From Litorimonas sp051251645 (GTDB taxonomy: Bacteria; Pseudomonadota; Alphaproteobacteria; Caulobacterales; Maricaulaceae): DNA of 64,000 bases. Shown here piece after piece: positions 17,835 through 25,846 of the stretch. Each line of letters starts with the position of its first letter. The first letter of the stretch is position 1. The stretch lies in the NCBI GenBank assembly GCA_051251645.1, contig JBPOEY010000002.1, positions 682,001 through 746,000 of the forward strand. Reading direction: 5' to 3'. The position numbers and the translations under genes are program-made. Under the pieces are notes generated by a model, which was not told where the DNA came from, ran no database searches, and worked only from the letters and a program-made list of their open reading frames with translations.

Positions 17835-18557
17835 ATGAAATATACAACGATCCTCGCAGCTTTCACGGCCATGACCCTATTTTCGGCCTGTGCCGAAGCC
17901 GCCCCGCCCGTGGGGGCGGATAGAAGCCAAACCGCTGAGGCCAAGACAGCTGAAGCTAAGGTGGGGGTTGCCTCTGCCGTGTCAGGACCGCTGGCCCCCT
18001 ATGTGTCCGATGCGACCGACGGATTAGCGACGGCTATTTTCGCAGGCGGGTGTTTTTGGTGCGTGGAAAAAGATTTTGAAGGCGTGCCCGGCGTGATCGA
18101 AGTGAAATCTGGCTATACGGGCGGGTCACTCGATAATCCGGATTATAAAACTGTCAGCTATACGGAGACCGGTCATTATGAGGCCGCGGAAGTTTTGTTC
18201 GATCCGACGCAAGTGAGCTATCGTGACCTGGTTGATTTCTATTGGACGACGGTCGATCCAACGGATGACAAAGGTCAGTTCTGTGACAAGGGCTCGTCTT
18301 ACCGCACCGCAGTGTTTGCCTCGCCAAACCAATTGCCCGACGCGACGGCAAGCTTAGCCTCCATTGAGGCTACCAAGCCGTTTAACGCGCGGATCGTGAC
18401 GCCGATTGTGCCGGCAGTGACCTTCTATGACGCCGAAGATTATCATCAGGATTATTATAAGAAAAACCCGCTGCGTTACCGGGCCTATCGCGCCGGATGT
18501 CGCCGCGACGCGACGTTAAAAAAGCTCTGGGGCGACGCCGCACACGGTGGAAAATAG
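17835..18557 (+). CDS. msrA: Exported peptide methionine-S-sulfoxide reductase
   Basis: A 240-residue MsrA that repairs oxidised methionine. Catalytic C73 is in GGCFWC (C76 is the second Cys); YTGG, YHQDYY and a resolving Cys in YRAGCRRD follow. An N-terminal hydrophobic segment ends FSACAEAA, a plausible though imperfect lipobox (Phe at -3), so the enzyme probably sits in the periplasm, perhaps lipid-anchored. A linker of about 40 residues precedes the domain. The ATG at 17835 has an AGGA ribosome site at the right spacing. Confidence 0.93.
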   Translation: MKYTTILAAFTAMTLFSACAEAAPPVGADRSQTAEAKTAEAKVGVASAVSGPLAPYVSDATDGLATAIFAGGCFWCVEKDFEGVPGVIEVKSGYTGGSLDNPDYKTVSYTETGHYEAAEVLFDPTQVSYRDLVDFYWTTVDPTDDKGQFCDKGSSYRTAVFASPNQLPDATASLASIEATKPFNARIVTPIVPAVTFYDAEDYHQDYYKKNPLRYRAYRAGCRRDATLKKLWGDAAHGGK

Positions 18558-18560
18558 CGC

Positions 18561-20042
18561 TTAATCTCTAAATACAGGTCCGCGATAGCCCGACGCGGCA
18601 TAGGTATAGAGGCGGCGCGTTTTGCCGCCGCCGAGGGGGATGACAATCTCTCCTAAGGGCTTGAGTGTTTCAAAGTCGCGCGCGAAATAATCCGTGTAAG
18701 TGGCGTAATATGAGATGATCAGCACCGACCGATCATCTTGCGGTAGAGCGCTCGTGAGTTCCGCATGATTGTTCAATCGCGGCTCATAGCGCCACATATA
18801 AAGCGGGGCTGTCTCGGGCAGTCCGTAATAGAGTAGATCGTAAAACATCAGCCGGTTATCGACGGCGACGGCGTTATAATCACCCGCTGCATAGCGCGTT
18901 CGGATCGCCTCAACCGTCTCGGGCCACGCGCGCTGGCGTTTGACGGAATTGGCAAAACCGAGCTGATCGACAAGCGTCGGAGAGGTCATCACCGCGCCCG
19001 GGATGACGCAAAGGAGCAGGTTGAGGATCAAGCCGATTTTGAGCCAGCGCAAGAGGCGATCAGATTGCACAGCCCATACCGCTAGCACAATTGGTGCGCT
19101 GGCATAGGCCGCGCCCGCCCAGTTCGCATTGGCGCGACTAATCAGCGCCTGAAGGCAGATAATGAGCAGCGGAGTCAGCGCCAAGAGGATGAGCCAAATG
19201 TCAAAATTCTTGCGTGATTTTCGCAAGGCCCAAAAGGCGATCAATAAGAGGATGAAAGTCACCGGCCCGAATACACCCAATTGCCCCAATACAAATTCGG
19301 CCAACTCATCGGGATTAAGTTGTGGGCCATCTTTCAGGTTGGCATTATCTGTCGTGTGGACCAGCGTCGCGAAATTATGCGTGGCGTTCCACAACAGGTT
19401 CGGCAGCAAAATCAGCCCCGCGACGACCCCGGCCGCCAATCCTCGAAGGCTAAGGAAGGCTTGGCGCGTCGGACGGTCGAGAGCGGCGGCCAAGACAAAG
19501 GCCGGGACGACATAGACCATCGCATATTTGGTCATCATGCCGAGCCCAAACGCGGCCCCCAAGGTGAGCGCCAAACCCCATGTCGGGCGTTCGCGCAGGC
19601 GCACCCACGCATGAATGAATAAGGCGACAAAAACCAGTAGCGCAGCGTCCGTGCTGATGATTGACGCCGACAGAGCAACGCCGGGCATGAGGATATAAAG
19701 CGCGCTGGCGAAAAACCCGGTCTTCGCGCCATAAAGCCGCGTCGCGGTGAGGTAAGTCAGGACGGCTGTCATGGAATGTAAGAAAGGAGAGGCCAGCCGC
19801 ACCGCCCATTCCGCGTCGCCAAACAGGGCCGTCGTCGTCCAGATGACCCACGCGATCAGAGGGGGCTTGGAATAATAGCCAAAGGCAGGATCTTGCGCCC
19901 AAGCCCAATATTGCGCTTCGTCGCCGTGTAATCCGGCGGGGTTCAGCAGTAGAACAATGACGCGAAATAGGAGCAGGCTCCCAATAAGTGTGGCCGCCCA
20001 CAGGCCATATCGGCGATCTGTCTCTGATTTCGGCCCGCTCAT
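18561..20042 (-). CDS. GT39-family membrane glycosyltransferase (ArnT/PMT-like)
   Basis: A 493-residue polytopic membrane protein with about a dozen hydrophobic helices. The first periplasmic loop has the GT-C signature: GLHGDEAQYWAWAQDPAFGYYSKPPLIAW, where the Asp-Glu pair is the catalytic and metal site in ArnT. Such enzymes move a sugar from a polyprenyl phosphate to lipid A, protein or another envelope acceptor. The acceptor cannot be predicted. It converges on msrA with a 3 bp gap and is divergent from murI. Confidence 0.88.
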   Translation of the reverse strand: MSGPKSETDRRYGLWAATLIGSLLLFRVIVLLLNPAGLHGDEAQYWAWAQDPAFGYYSKPPLIAWVIWTTTALFGDAEWAVRLASPFLHSMTAVLTYLTATRLYGAKTGFFASALYILMPGVALSASIISTDAALLVFVALFIHAWVRLRERPTWGLALTLGAAFGLGMMTKYAMVYVVPAFVLAAALDRPTRQAFLSLRGLAAGVVAGLILLPNLLWNATHNFATLVHTTDNANLKDGPQLNPDELAEFVLGQLGVFGPVTFILLLIAFWALRKSRKNFDIWLILLALTPLLIICLQALISRANANWAGAAYASAPIVLAVWAVQSDRLLRWLKIGLILNLLLCVIPGAVMTSPTLVDQLGFANSVKRQRAWPETVEAIRTRYAAGDYNAVAVDNRLMFYDLLYYGLPETAPLYMWRYEPRLNNHAELTSALPQDDRSVLIISYYATYTDYFARDFETLKPLGEIVIPLGGGKTRRLYTYAASGYRGPVFRD

Positions 20043-20125
20043 CTGTGTTCGCTAAGCGCAGATTATCGCAAAATAAACCTTATTCGGCTGCAAGATGGTC
20101 TAATGTTTCAGATAGACAGATCATC

Positions 20126-20947
20126 GTGACCTTATTTCGTTCCCATTCTGCGCGGCACGCCTTGGTGTTTGACTCCGGCGTTGGCGGCTTGTCCGTGAGC
20201 CGCGACATGCGTGTCCGAATGCCGGATTTACGGCAAAGCTATCTCGCGGATGATGCGTTCCGACCTTACGGAGAGAAGACGGAACCGCAATTACGCGCTC
20301 GGCTGCCCGCTCTCCTCGCGCCCCTGTGCGATATGCTCCGGCCTGATATTGTCGTGATTGCGTGCAACACCGCGTCGACCACGGCCCTGCCCGCGATCCG
20401 CGCGGTCTTGGATGTCCCTGTGGTGGGTGTGGTGCCCGCGATTAAGCCGGCCGCGGCAGCCTCCCGTGCGCGACGGATTGCGGTTCTTGGCACACCGGGC
20501 ACGGTTAGGCGCCGTTATGTGGATGATCTGATCGAACGTTATGCCCGTGATTGCGAGGTGCGGCTAAAGGGTTCTCTGGCTTTGGTTGAACAAGCAGAGC
20601 GTAAACTGCGCGGTGATGCGGTGGATAGGGACGTCATTTCTACTGAAATCGCTCCCTTGTTCAAAGGGGCGCCGATCGACGCTGTTGTGCTTGCGTGCAC
20701 GCATTTCCCCCTGTTACGCGAGGAGCTTGCCGCGGCTGCGCCGTATCCGGTTGACTGGATCGATAGCGGTGACGCGATTGCGCGACGGGTAGAAACCTTG
20801 TTGGCCGATCATCCGGAGCCCAAGGCGGCTCCGCCTGCGCAACAAACCGCGTTTTCAACGGGCATGACCGTCACGGCGGCGCAGCGGCAGACATTTTCAG
20901 CCTACGGATTTACGCAGTGCGTTGCGCTGAAAGGGGCCCCAAAGTGA
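20126..20947 (+). CDS. murI: Glutamate racemase
   Basis: A 273-residue cofactor-independent racemase that makes D-glutamate for peptidoglycan. Active-site residues are visible: VFDSGVGGLSV (Asp16), ACNTAST (Cys80) and ACTHFPLL (Cys191). I chose the GTG at 20126; it gives the normal family length and avoids overlap with the divergent glycosyltransferase, whose start lies at 20042. A tRNA-Leu gene follows 48 bp later. Confidence 0.93.
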   Translation: MTLFRSHSARHALVFDSGVGGLSVSRDMRVRMPDLRQSYLADDAFRPYGEKTEPQLRARLPALLAPLCDMLRPDIVVIACNTASTTALPAIRAVLDVPVVGVVPAIKPAAAASRARRIAVLGTPGTVRRRYVDDLIERYARDCEVRLKGSLALVEQAERKLRGDAVDRDVISTEIAPLFKGAPIDAVVLACTHFPLLREELAAAAPYPVDWIDSGDAIARRVETLLADHPEPKAAPPAQQTAFSTGMTVTAAQRQTFSAYGFTQCVALKGAPK

Positions 20948-20995
20948 CGTTGCCCGTTGACGCCCCCGCAATCGCCGCTAAAGGCATCTCCGCGC

Positions 20996-21078
20996 GCCGG
21001 TGTGGTGGAATTGGTAGACACGCGGGATTCAAAATCCCGTGTCCCTAGGACGTGTCGGTTCGAGTCCGACCACCGGTA
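20996..21078 (+). tRNA. tRNA-Leu (anticodon CAA)
   Basis: A full cloverleaf fits. The acceptor stem GCCGGTG pairs with CACCGGT (last pair G-T). The D arm contains GGAATTGGTAGACAC, the anticodon stem GGGAT/ATCCC frames a loop with anticodon CAA, a long variable arm marks a class II tRNA, and the T loop is GGTTCGAGTCC. The discriminator is A; CCA is not encoded. No integrase or duplicated 3' end was seen nearby. Confidence 0.95.
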
Positions 21079-21560
21079 CGCGCATTGCCTTTTGCCCAAG
21101 GGGCAGAATTTTGGTTCGGGAGAGCCAAATTGCATAATGGCGAAGGCCATAGGCCTCCGGCCTCAAAACTAACAGTTTCTTACTGTCAAAACGCTCCGCA
21201 AACAAACTGCCAAATTGCTTGAGTGTCGATGTATTTCACGATCACTAATCGCCATGTAAAAGACGAAAGAGTGAGAAGGGGTTGAATGAACCCATGACGC
21301 TGTTTTGCCTCATGTATTCGCTCTTTGCTTGCCCGGACGGAGTTTTTGACATCCCACCCTTTTAGCTTTTCGGTTGAGTTTGGTTTTATCACTTGTGTTT
21401 CTTTCCAGAAACCAACCAACGATCATTTTCCGATTATGCGCTACCATATTGTCTTTCCCGCACGAGGCATGAAATTGCCAAATGGGTGTTGCAACAGAAG
21501 GGGAAACCCTATTATGGATAGTTCAACATTATGTTGATGCGTTTAAAGGGCGCGATAGAT

Positions 21561-21578
21561 AACTGCCAGACGGCAGTT
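21561..21578. other. Perfect 7-bp hairpin in gene-free region
   Basis: AACTGCC-AGAC-GGCAGTT is a perfect stem with a four-base loop. It lies 65 bp before a strong terminator on the + strand and could be part of an untranslated RNA. Confidence 0.4.
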
Positions 21579-21642
21579 TACTCGTCACTTTCACGTCACA
21601 CGTTGAAAAAATACGCTGATGGGTCTCCTGTCAGTTGTTGGC

Positions 21643-21686
21643 GCCGGGTGGTTTCGGTCTCAATCTTAGCCACCCGGCATTTTTTT
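21643..21686 (+). terminator. Strong Rho-independent terminator without an obvious gene
   Basis: GCCGGGTGG (21643-21651) pairs perfectly with CCACCCGGC (21670-21678), followed by A and seven T (21680-21686). It reads on the + strand. No protein gene ends upstream within 500 bp; the nearest upstream + feature is the tRNA-Leu at 20996-21078. It may end a small RNA. Confidence 0.7.
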
Positions 21687-21740
21687 GCGGCCCGTCTTTT
21701 GGGCTCAACCGCTTTCGCCCTTCTTAATTTCTATAATATC

Positions 21741-21756
21741 TTAACACTAAATTAAC
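21741..21756. promoter_or_regulatory. CtrA-type binding site
   Basis: TTAA-CACTAAA-TTAAC is an exact match to the full CtrA box (TTAA-N7-TTAAC). A half-site TTAACCAT lies on the other strand at 21774-21781. CtrA is the master cell-cycle regulator of Caulobacter-like alphaproteobacteria. The site sits in AT-rich DNA with no adjacent gene start. Confidence 0.6.
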
Positions 21757-21845
21757 CTTACTGTTTGCGCATCATGGTTAACAGATCGTAAATCAAGATA
21801 GTTAATGACTCGTTACATAGTTCGTCATTGTACAATTTGTCCTGA

Positions 21846-22131
21846 TGGCACTATCCACATATAGTGTTCTGCCTACCCAACTCGTCAACACCTAGTATGC
21901 TTCCTCGTGCGTGGATAGGGTGAACAAGTCGTTACTGCATTGGTTTTGCAACAAAGTTTTCGTCCCCGTGTTGCTGGGTAAGAATCGCTCCGACCTTGAT
22001 GCGAGCAGTAACTGTTTGAATTTTCTGAAAGAATCGAAAATTTAATGAAAGAGGGTGAATCGTGCCCGATTGTGGATGATCCGGTATAATCATCCCAGCT
22101 GCGGAACGATTTTATTGAGCGACAAATTCGA
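21846..22131 (-). repeat. Non-coding element, copy A (inverted partner of 57778-58068)
   Basis: The reverse complement of this 0.29 kb stretch aligns along its whole length with the region before nrdA, at roughly three-quarters identity or better by eye, with at least one 1-bp indel. Best conserved are 21858-21926 and 22021-22110. It contains DnaA-box-like sequences (TGTGGATGA at 22071, CTATCCACA at 21851), GANTC sites (21982, 22031, 22057) and a 14-bp stem (21865-21878 with 21913-21926, two mismatches). Oriented like the nrdA copy, it would drive transcription leftward, but no gene follows. Confidence 0.75.
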
Positions 22132-22281
22132 GACGAGTGGTAACCCAGATTGATAGGGCTTGATCTCCTACCCTACCCTTGCCACTTGCTCCGCTGCTCG
22201 TTAGACGATCCTTTCCGCCCTGATCGACTGCTGTGCCCCAACGGACCGGCTCTCAGGGCGCGCACACGTTGAGGTTTCCCC

Positions 22282-23259
22282 TTGGACGTTTTTCGCCTCG
22301 CTAGACCTGATGATGCCGCCGCGATCACGCGTTTTACCAGCGCCGCCCAAGCGGGGCTGACCACTGTGCCGCGAACCCGCGAGCGGGTCGACGCCTATAT
22401 CGATGCGACGCAGCGTTTTCTCGCGGGGGACTCTGCGGCGAACCGTCTGCTGTTCGTGGTCGAACGCGACGGCATCGTGATGGGTATCTCCGGGATCATT
22501 CCGAAGTTGGGCGTGGAACGGCCGTTTTATTCGTTCAAACGCTCGCGTCATGCGCGACACTCCTCACAATTGGATTTGCGCACGGATTATGAAACATTGC
22601 AGCTGACGACGGATTTTGATGGCTGGACCGAGCTGGCATCGATTTACCTCGCGCCCGAAGCGCGGGGACAGGGTGTCGCGAGATTGCTGTCCTTGGGACG
22701 GCTCTGTTTTGTCGAAGCGCATCGCGCCTTGTTTGATGATAAGCTGATGGCCGATATTCGCGGGTGGGTCGACGAGGCGGGGGTCAGCCCGTTCTGGGAA
22801 CATGTGACGAGCAAATTCATCCATACGGATTTCGAAATCGCAGACCGGCTCTCCGCCAATGATGGTCGCTTTATTATGGAGCTGCTGCCGAGCTTGCCAA
22901 TCTTGATGAACCTGCTGCCGGATGCCGCGCGCATTTGCGCGGGCCGTCCGCACGATATTTCGCGCGGGGCGATGAATTTGCTGATGGGGGCGGGATTTGA
23001 AGAGACAGAGCTGTGCGATATTTTCGACGGGGGTCCCGCGATCCGGTGTCGCGCGGATGCAACCCTGATCGCGCGTACAGTGCGGGCTATGGATGGCTAT
23101 GGCGACGGGCCACAGCGCGTCATGGCCTTTTCAGGCGAAGGCGCCGATTTCCAGGCGACGCTAACGACGGGGAACATGTCGCTTGGCCATGTGTCCGACG
23201 TCGCCAAGCCGCTCGGTGATGTGCGGCTCGCTTTGGCGCAAGATCGGCGGAACAGATAA
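22282..23259 (+). CDS. astA: Arginine N-succinyltransferase
   Basis: A 325-residue GNAT-fold enzyme that moves succinyl from succinyl-CoA to arginine, the first step of the AST pathway of arginine breakdown. Family landmarks are the N-terminal RLARPDDAAAITRF, AQAGLTTVP, the acetyl-CoA-site-like LAPEARGQGVARLLS, and RPHDISRGAMNLLMGAGF. The start is TTG at 22282 with a GAGG ribosome site 7 bases upstream. Its stop overlaps the next start (TAATG), so the operon begins here. Confidence 0.95.
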   Translation: MDVFRLARPDDAAAITRFTSAAQAGLTTVPRTRERVDAYIDATQRFLAGDSAANRLLFVVERDGIVMGISGIIPKLGVERPFYSFKRSRHARHSSQLDLRTDYETLQLTTDFDGWTELASIYLAPEARGQGVARLLSLGRLCFVEAHRALFDDKLMADIRGWVDEAGVSPFWEHVTSKFIHTDFEIADRLSANDGRFIMELLPSLPILMNLLPDAARICAGRPHDISRGAMNLLMGAGFEETELCDIFDGGPAIRCRADATLIARTVRAMDGYGDGPQRVMAFSGEGADFQATLTTGNMSLGHVSDVAKPLGDVRLALAQDRRNR

Positions 23260-24599
23260 TGGCGCATCCTATGACACGTGAAATGAATTTCGACGGGCTG
23301 GTCGGTCCGACTCATAACTATGCGGGGTTGAGCCGCGGCAATATCGCGTCTGCGTCGCATAAGGGGCGAGTGTCTAATCCCCGCGCAGCCGCGCTGCAGG
23401 GCCTGACGAAAATGGAGCGGCTGATTGATCTTGGTTTGCCGCAAGCTGTGATCCCGCCGCAAGACGGGCCAAGGATGCAGTTTTTACGCACGCTTGGTTT
23501 TACCGGAACAGATACAGATATCCTGCAGATGGCATTTCGCGCCAATCCGGCTTTGGTTGCTAATGTTAGCTCGGCATCGTCCATGTGGACCGCGAACGCA
23601 GCGACCGTATCACCGGGCGCGGACACATCGGATGGCCGCGTTCACTTTACGCCCGCGAACCTCATTTCCATGCCGCATAGGGCCATGGAACATGGGCTAA
23701 CGCAACGCATCCTGTCGCGAATTTTCAAGGACGATGATCACTTCGCCGTCCATGATGCCTTGCCGATGAACCCCATGCTGGGCGATGAAGGCGCGGCGAA
23801 CCATAACCGTCTGTGCAAAAGCCACGTCGATGCGGGCTTGGAAGTCTTTGTCTACGGTCGGGCCGCCTTGTCGCCTCAAGTGGATGACCCGACGTTCCCG
23901 GCCCGGCAGACGCTGGAATCCTGTCACGCGCTCGCCAGTCGTCATGGTCTGAGCACGGCGCATTTCCTCCGCCAAAACCCGGCGGCGATTGATGCGGGGG
24001 CGTTTCACAATGACGTCGTTTGCGTCGTCAATGAAGACACGATGCTGTATCACGCTCTCGCCTTTGAAACGCCGGACGCCATGGAAGCGGCGCTCGTCAA
24101 AGCGAGCGAACCGCTTGGTTTTGCGCCGCGATTTGCGCGGGCCGAGATGCCGATAGGGGACGCGATAGCCGCCTATGTGTTCAACTCGCAACTCATTACC
24201 CTTCCAGAGGGTGGGATGGCGATGATCTTGCCGATTGAGGCCGAAGAAACGCCAACCGCCAAAGCCTATGTTGATCAATTGATTGCCGACGGCGTGATCA
24301 AAGCCGCGTATTATCTCGACCTGCGCCAAAGCATGAGCAATGGCGGCGGTCCGGCATGCTTGCGCTTGCGCGTGGCGATGGGGCCGGAGGCTCTCGCGGC
24401 GGTGCATCCAGGCGTGGTGATGACCAAAGAGAAGATCGCGGCGCTGCGCGCGGTTATTACAACCCATTATCGGGACCGGCTAACGCTTGAGGATATGGGC
24501 GACCCGCAATTTTTGACGGATGTTCGGGGGGCTCTTGACGCCATCAGCTACGCGCTCGACCTGCCCAACCTCTACGATTTCCAGAAAGACGCCGCATGA
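23259..24599 (+). CDS. astB: N-succinylarginine dihydrolase
   Basis: A 446-residue enzyme of the guanidino-group-modifying superfamily that converts succinylarginine to succinylornithine, CO2 and ammonia. Landmarks are FDGLVGPTHNYAGLS near the N-terminus, NPRAAALQGLTKM, GDEGAANHNRL and, toward the end, MSNGGGPACLRLRV with the catalytic Cys. The start overlaps the astA stop by one base; a second ATG at 23271 also fits family starts. Confidence 0.96.
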   Translation: MAHPMTREMNFDGLVGPTHNYAGLSRGNIASASHKGRVSNPRAAALQGLTKMERLIDLGLPQAVIPPQDGPRMQFLRTLGFTGTDTDILQMAFRANPALVANVSSASSMWTANAATVSPGADTSDGRVHFTPANLISMPHRAMEHGLTQRILSRIFKDDDHFAVHDALPMNPMLGDEGAANHNRLCKSHVDAGLEVFVYGRAALSPQVDDPTFPARQTLESCHALASRHGLSTAHFLRQNPAAIDAGAFHNDVVCVVNEDTMLYHALAFETPDAMEAALVKASEPLGFAPRFARAEMPIGDAIAAYVFNSQLITLPEGGMAMILPIEAEETPTAKAYVDQLIADGVIKAAYYLDLRQSMSNGGGPACLRLRVAMGPEALAAVHPGVVMTKEKIAALRAVITTHYRDRLTLEDMGDPQFLTDVRGALDAISYALDLPNLYDFQKDAA

Positions 24600-25846
24600 T
24601 GCTCTCCGATTTAAACGCTGCAGATCAAGCCGCCCTCGACCATGTTTCCACACGGCAGAACGCCATGCTGGACCGCGTGCTCGGCTGGGCAAAGATCAAT
24701 ACGGGCAGCTGGAATACGGACGGGCTGAAAGTTCTGGCCCCGATGATTGCGGACGCGTTACGCGAAACCGGCGCGGACGTGGAAATTGTCACGGCTCCCC
24801 CCATTGAAACGATCAATGCCAAGGGCGAGGTTGATGCGTTTGAGACGGGGCCAATCCTGCGCGCCACGCAGCGCCCCAATGCGCCGATCCAAATTATCCT
24901 GACCGGGCATTACGACACGGTGTTCCCGCCGGGCACCTTCACCGATATTTCTGACATCGGTGATGGCAAGCTTAACGGGCCGGGCCTTGCCGATATGAAG
25001 GGCGGGATCACGGTGATGATCGAAGCGCTCAAGACGTTCGAGGCGCACGGCGACACGGACAGGCTCGGTTATACGATCATCCTGACACCGGACGAAGAGA
25101 CCGGCAATTTCGCCTCTGACAGCTTTCTGCGCGCGGCCGCCAAAAAAGCGCATATTGGCCTGACGTTCGAGCCGGCGATGGAAGACGGCGCGTTGGCGGG
25201 CGCCCGCAAAGGCTCCGGCATTTGGGACATCGTCTTTCGCGGGAAGTCTGCGCATGCGGGGCGTGAGCCGGAAAAAGGCCGCTCCGCCGTCTGGGCCGCC
25301 TGCGAAATGGCATTAAAAGTCGAAGCCTTGATGGGCGTGCGTGACGGCGTGGTATTTAATGTCGGGTCTGTTGACGGCGGCGCGGCGGTGAATATTGTGC
25401 CAGATAATGCCGTGCTACGGCTCGGGTCTCGCGCACCGGACCCGGAAGCGGCCGCGTGGGCGGAAGCGCAGATCATGGCAGCATTAAATGATGTGCTAAA
25501 ACGCGACGGCATCACCGCGCATGTCCACGGCGGGTTTTACCGCCCGCCCAAACCGCGCAATGCGGCGCAAGATCGTTTGATCGGTGATGTGACGGAGACG
25601 GCCAAAGGCATGGGTCTTGATCTGGTCTTCAAAGATACAGGCGGCGTGTGTGAGGGCAATAATGTCTTCGCCGCCGGAACCCCCAATATTGATACGCTGG
25701 GCGTGCGCGGCGGACGTATTCATTCTGCCGAAGAATTTATGGTGGTGAGCAGCCTATCCGAGCGCGCTGGCCTTGCCACCCTCATTCTCAACCGTTTGGC
25801 GGATGGCCGGATGGATGGCCCCGCGATTAAAAAGTTGATGTCATGA
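24596..25846 (+). CDS. M20-family metallohydrolase in the AST operon (candidate desuccinylase)
   Basis: A 416-residue M20 zinc amidohydrolase (carboxypeptidase G2/ArgE-like). Metal motifs are visible: GHYDTVFP, GPGLADMKGG, TPDEETGN and a late GVRGGRIHSAEEF; the dimerisation domain has GKSAHAGREPEKGRSA. It overlaps astB and astD by four bases (ATGA type), so it is co-translated with the pathway. The AST pathway ends with desuccinylation of succinylglutamate, normally by AstE, an unrelated M14-like enzyme absent here. The natural inference is that this M20 enzyme does that step or acts on another N-succinyl intermediate. Family sure; substrate inferred. Confidence 0.88.
   Translation: MMLSDLNAADQAALDHVSTRQNAMLDRVLGWAKINTGSWNTDGLKVLAPMIADALRETGADVEIVTAPPIETINAKGEVDAFETGPILRATQRPNAPIQIILTGHYDTVFPPGTFTDISDIGDGKLNGPGLADMKGGITVMIEALKTFEAHGDTDRLGYTIILTPDEETGNFASDSFLRAAAKKAHIGLTFEPAMEDGALAGARKGSGIWDIVFRGKSAHAGREPEKGRSAVWAACEMALKVEALMGVRDGVVFNVGSVDGGAAVNIVPDNAVLRLGSRAPDPEAAAWAEAQIMAALNDVLKRDGITAHVHGGFYRPPKPRNAAQDRLIGDVTETAKGMGLDLVFKDTGGVCEGNNVFAAGTPNIDTLGVRGGRIHSAEEFMVVSSLSERAGLATLILNRLADGRMDGPAIKKLMS

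Noticed and set aside
20996..21078. tRNA-Leu as integration site of a genomic island
   Set aside because: No integrase, no repeated tRNA 3' end and no change in gene type downstream; the AST operon is chromosomal metabolism.
21186..21419. 77-codon leftward frame in the gene-free region
   Set aside because: No recognisable family, no ribosome site and no membrane or domain pattern.
21741..22131. Chromosomal replication origin
   Set aside because: CtrA and DnaA-like motifs are suggestive, but no usual origin neighbours (dnaA, hemE, parAB, gidA) are present and skew could not be computed; kept only as a hypothesis.
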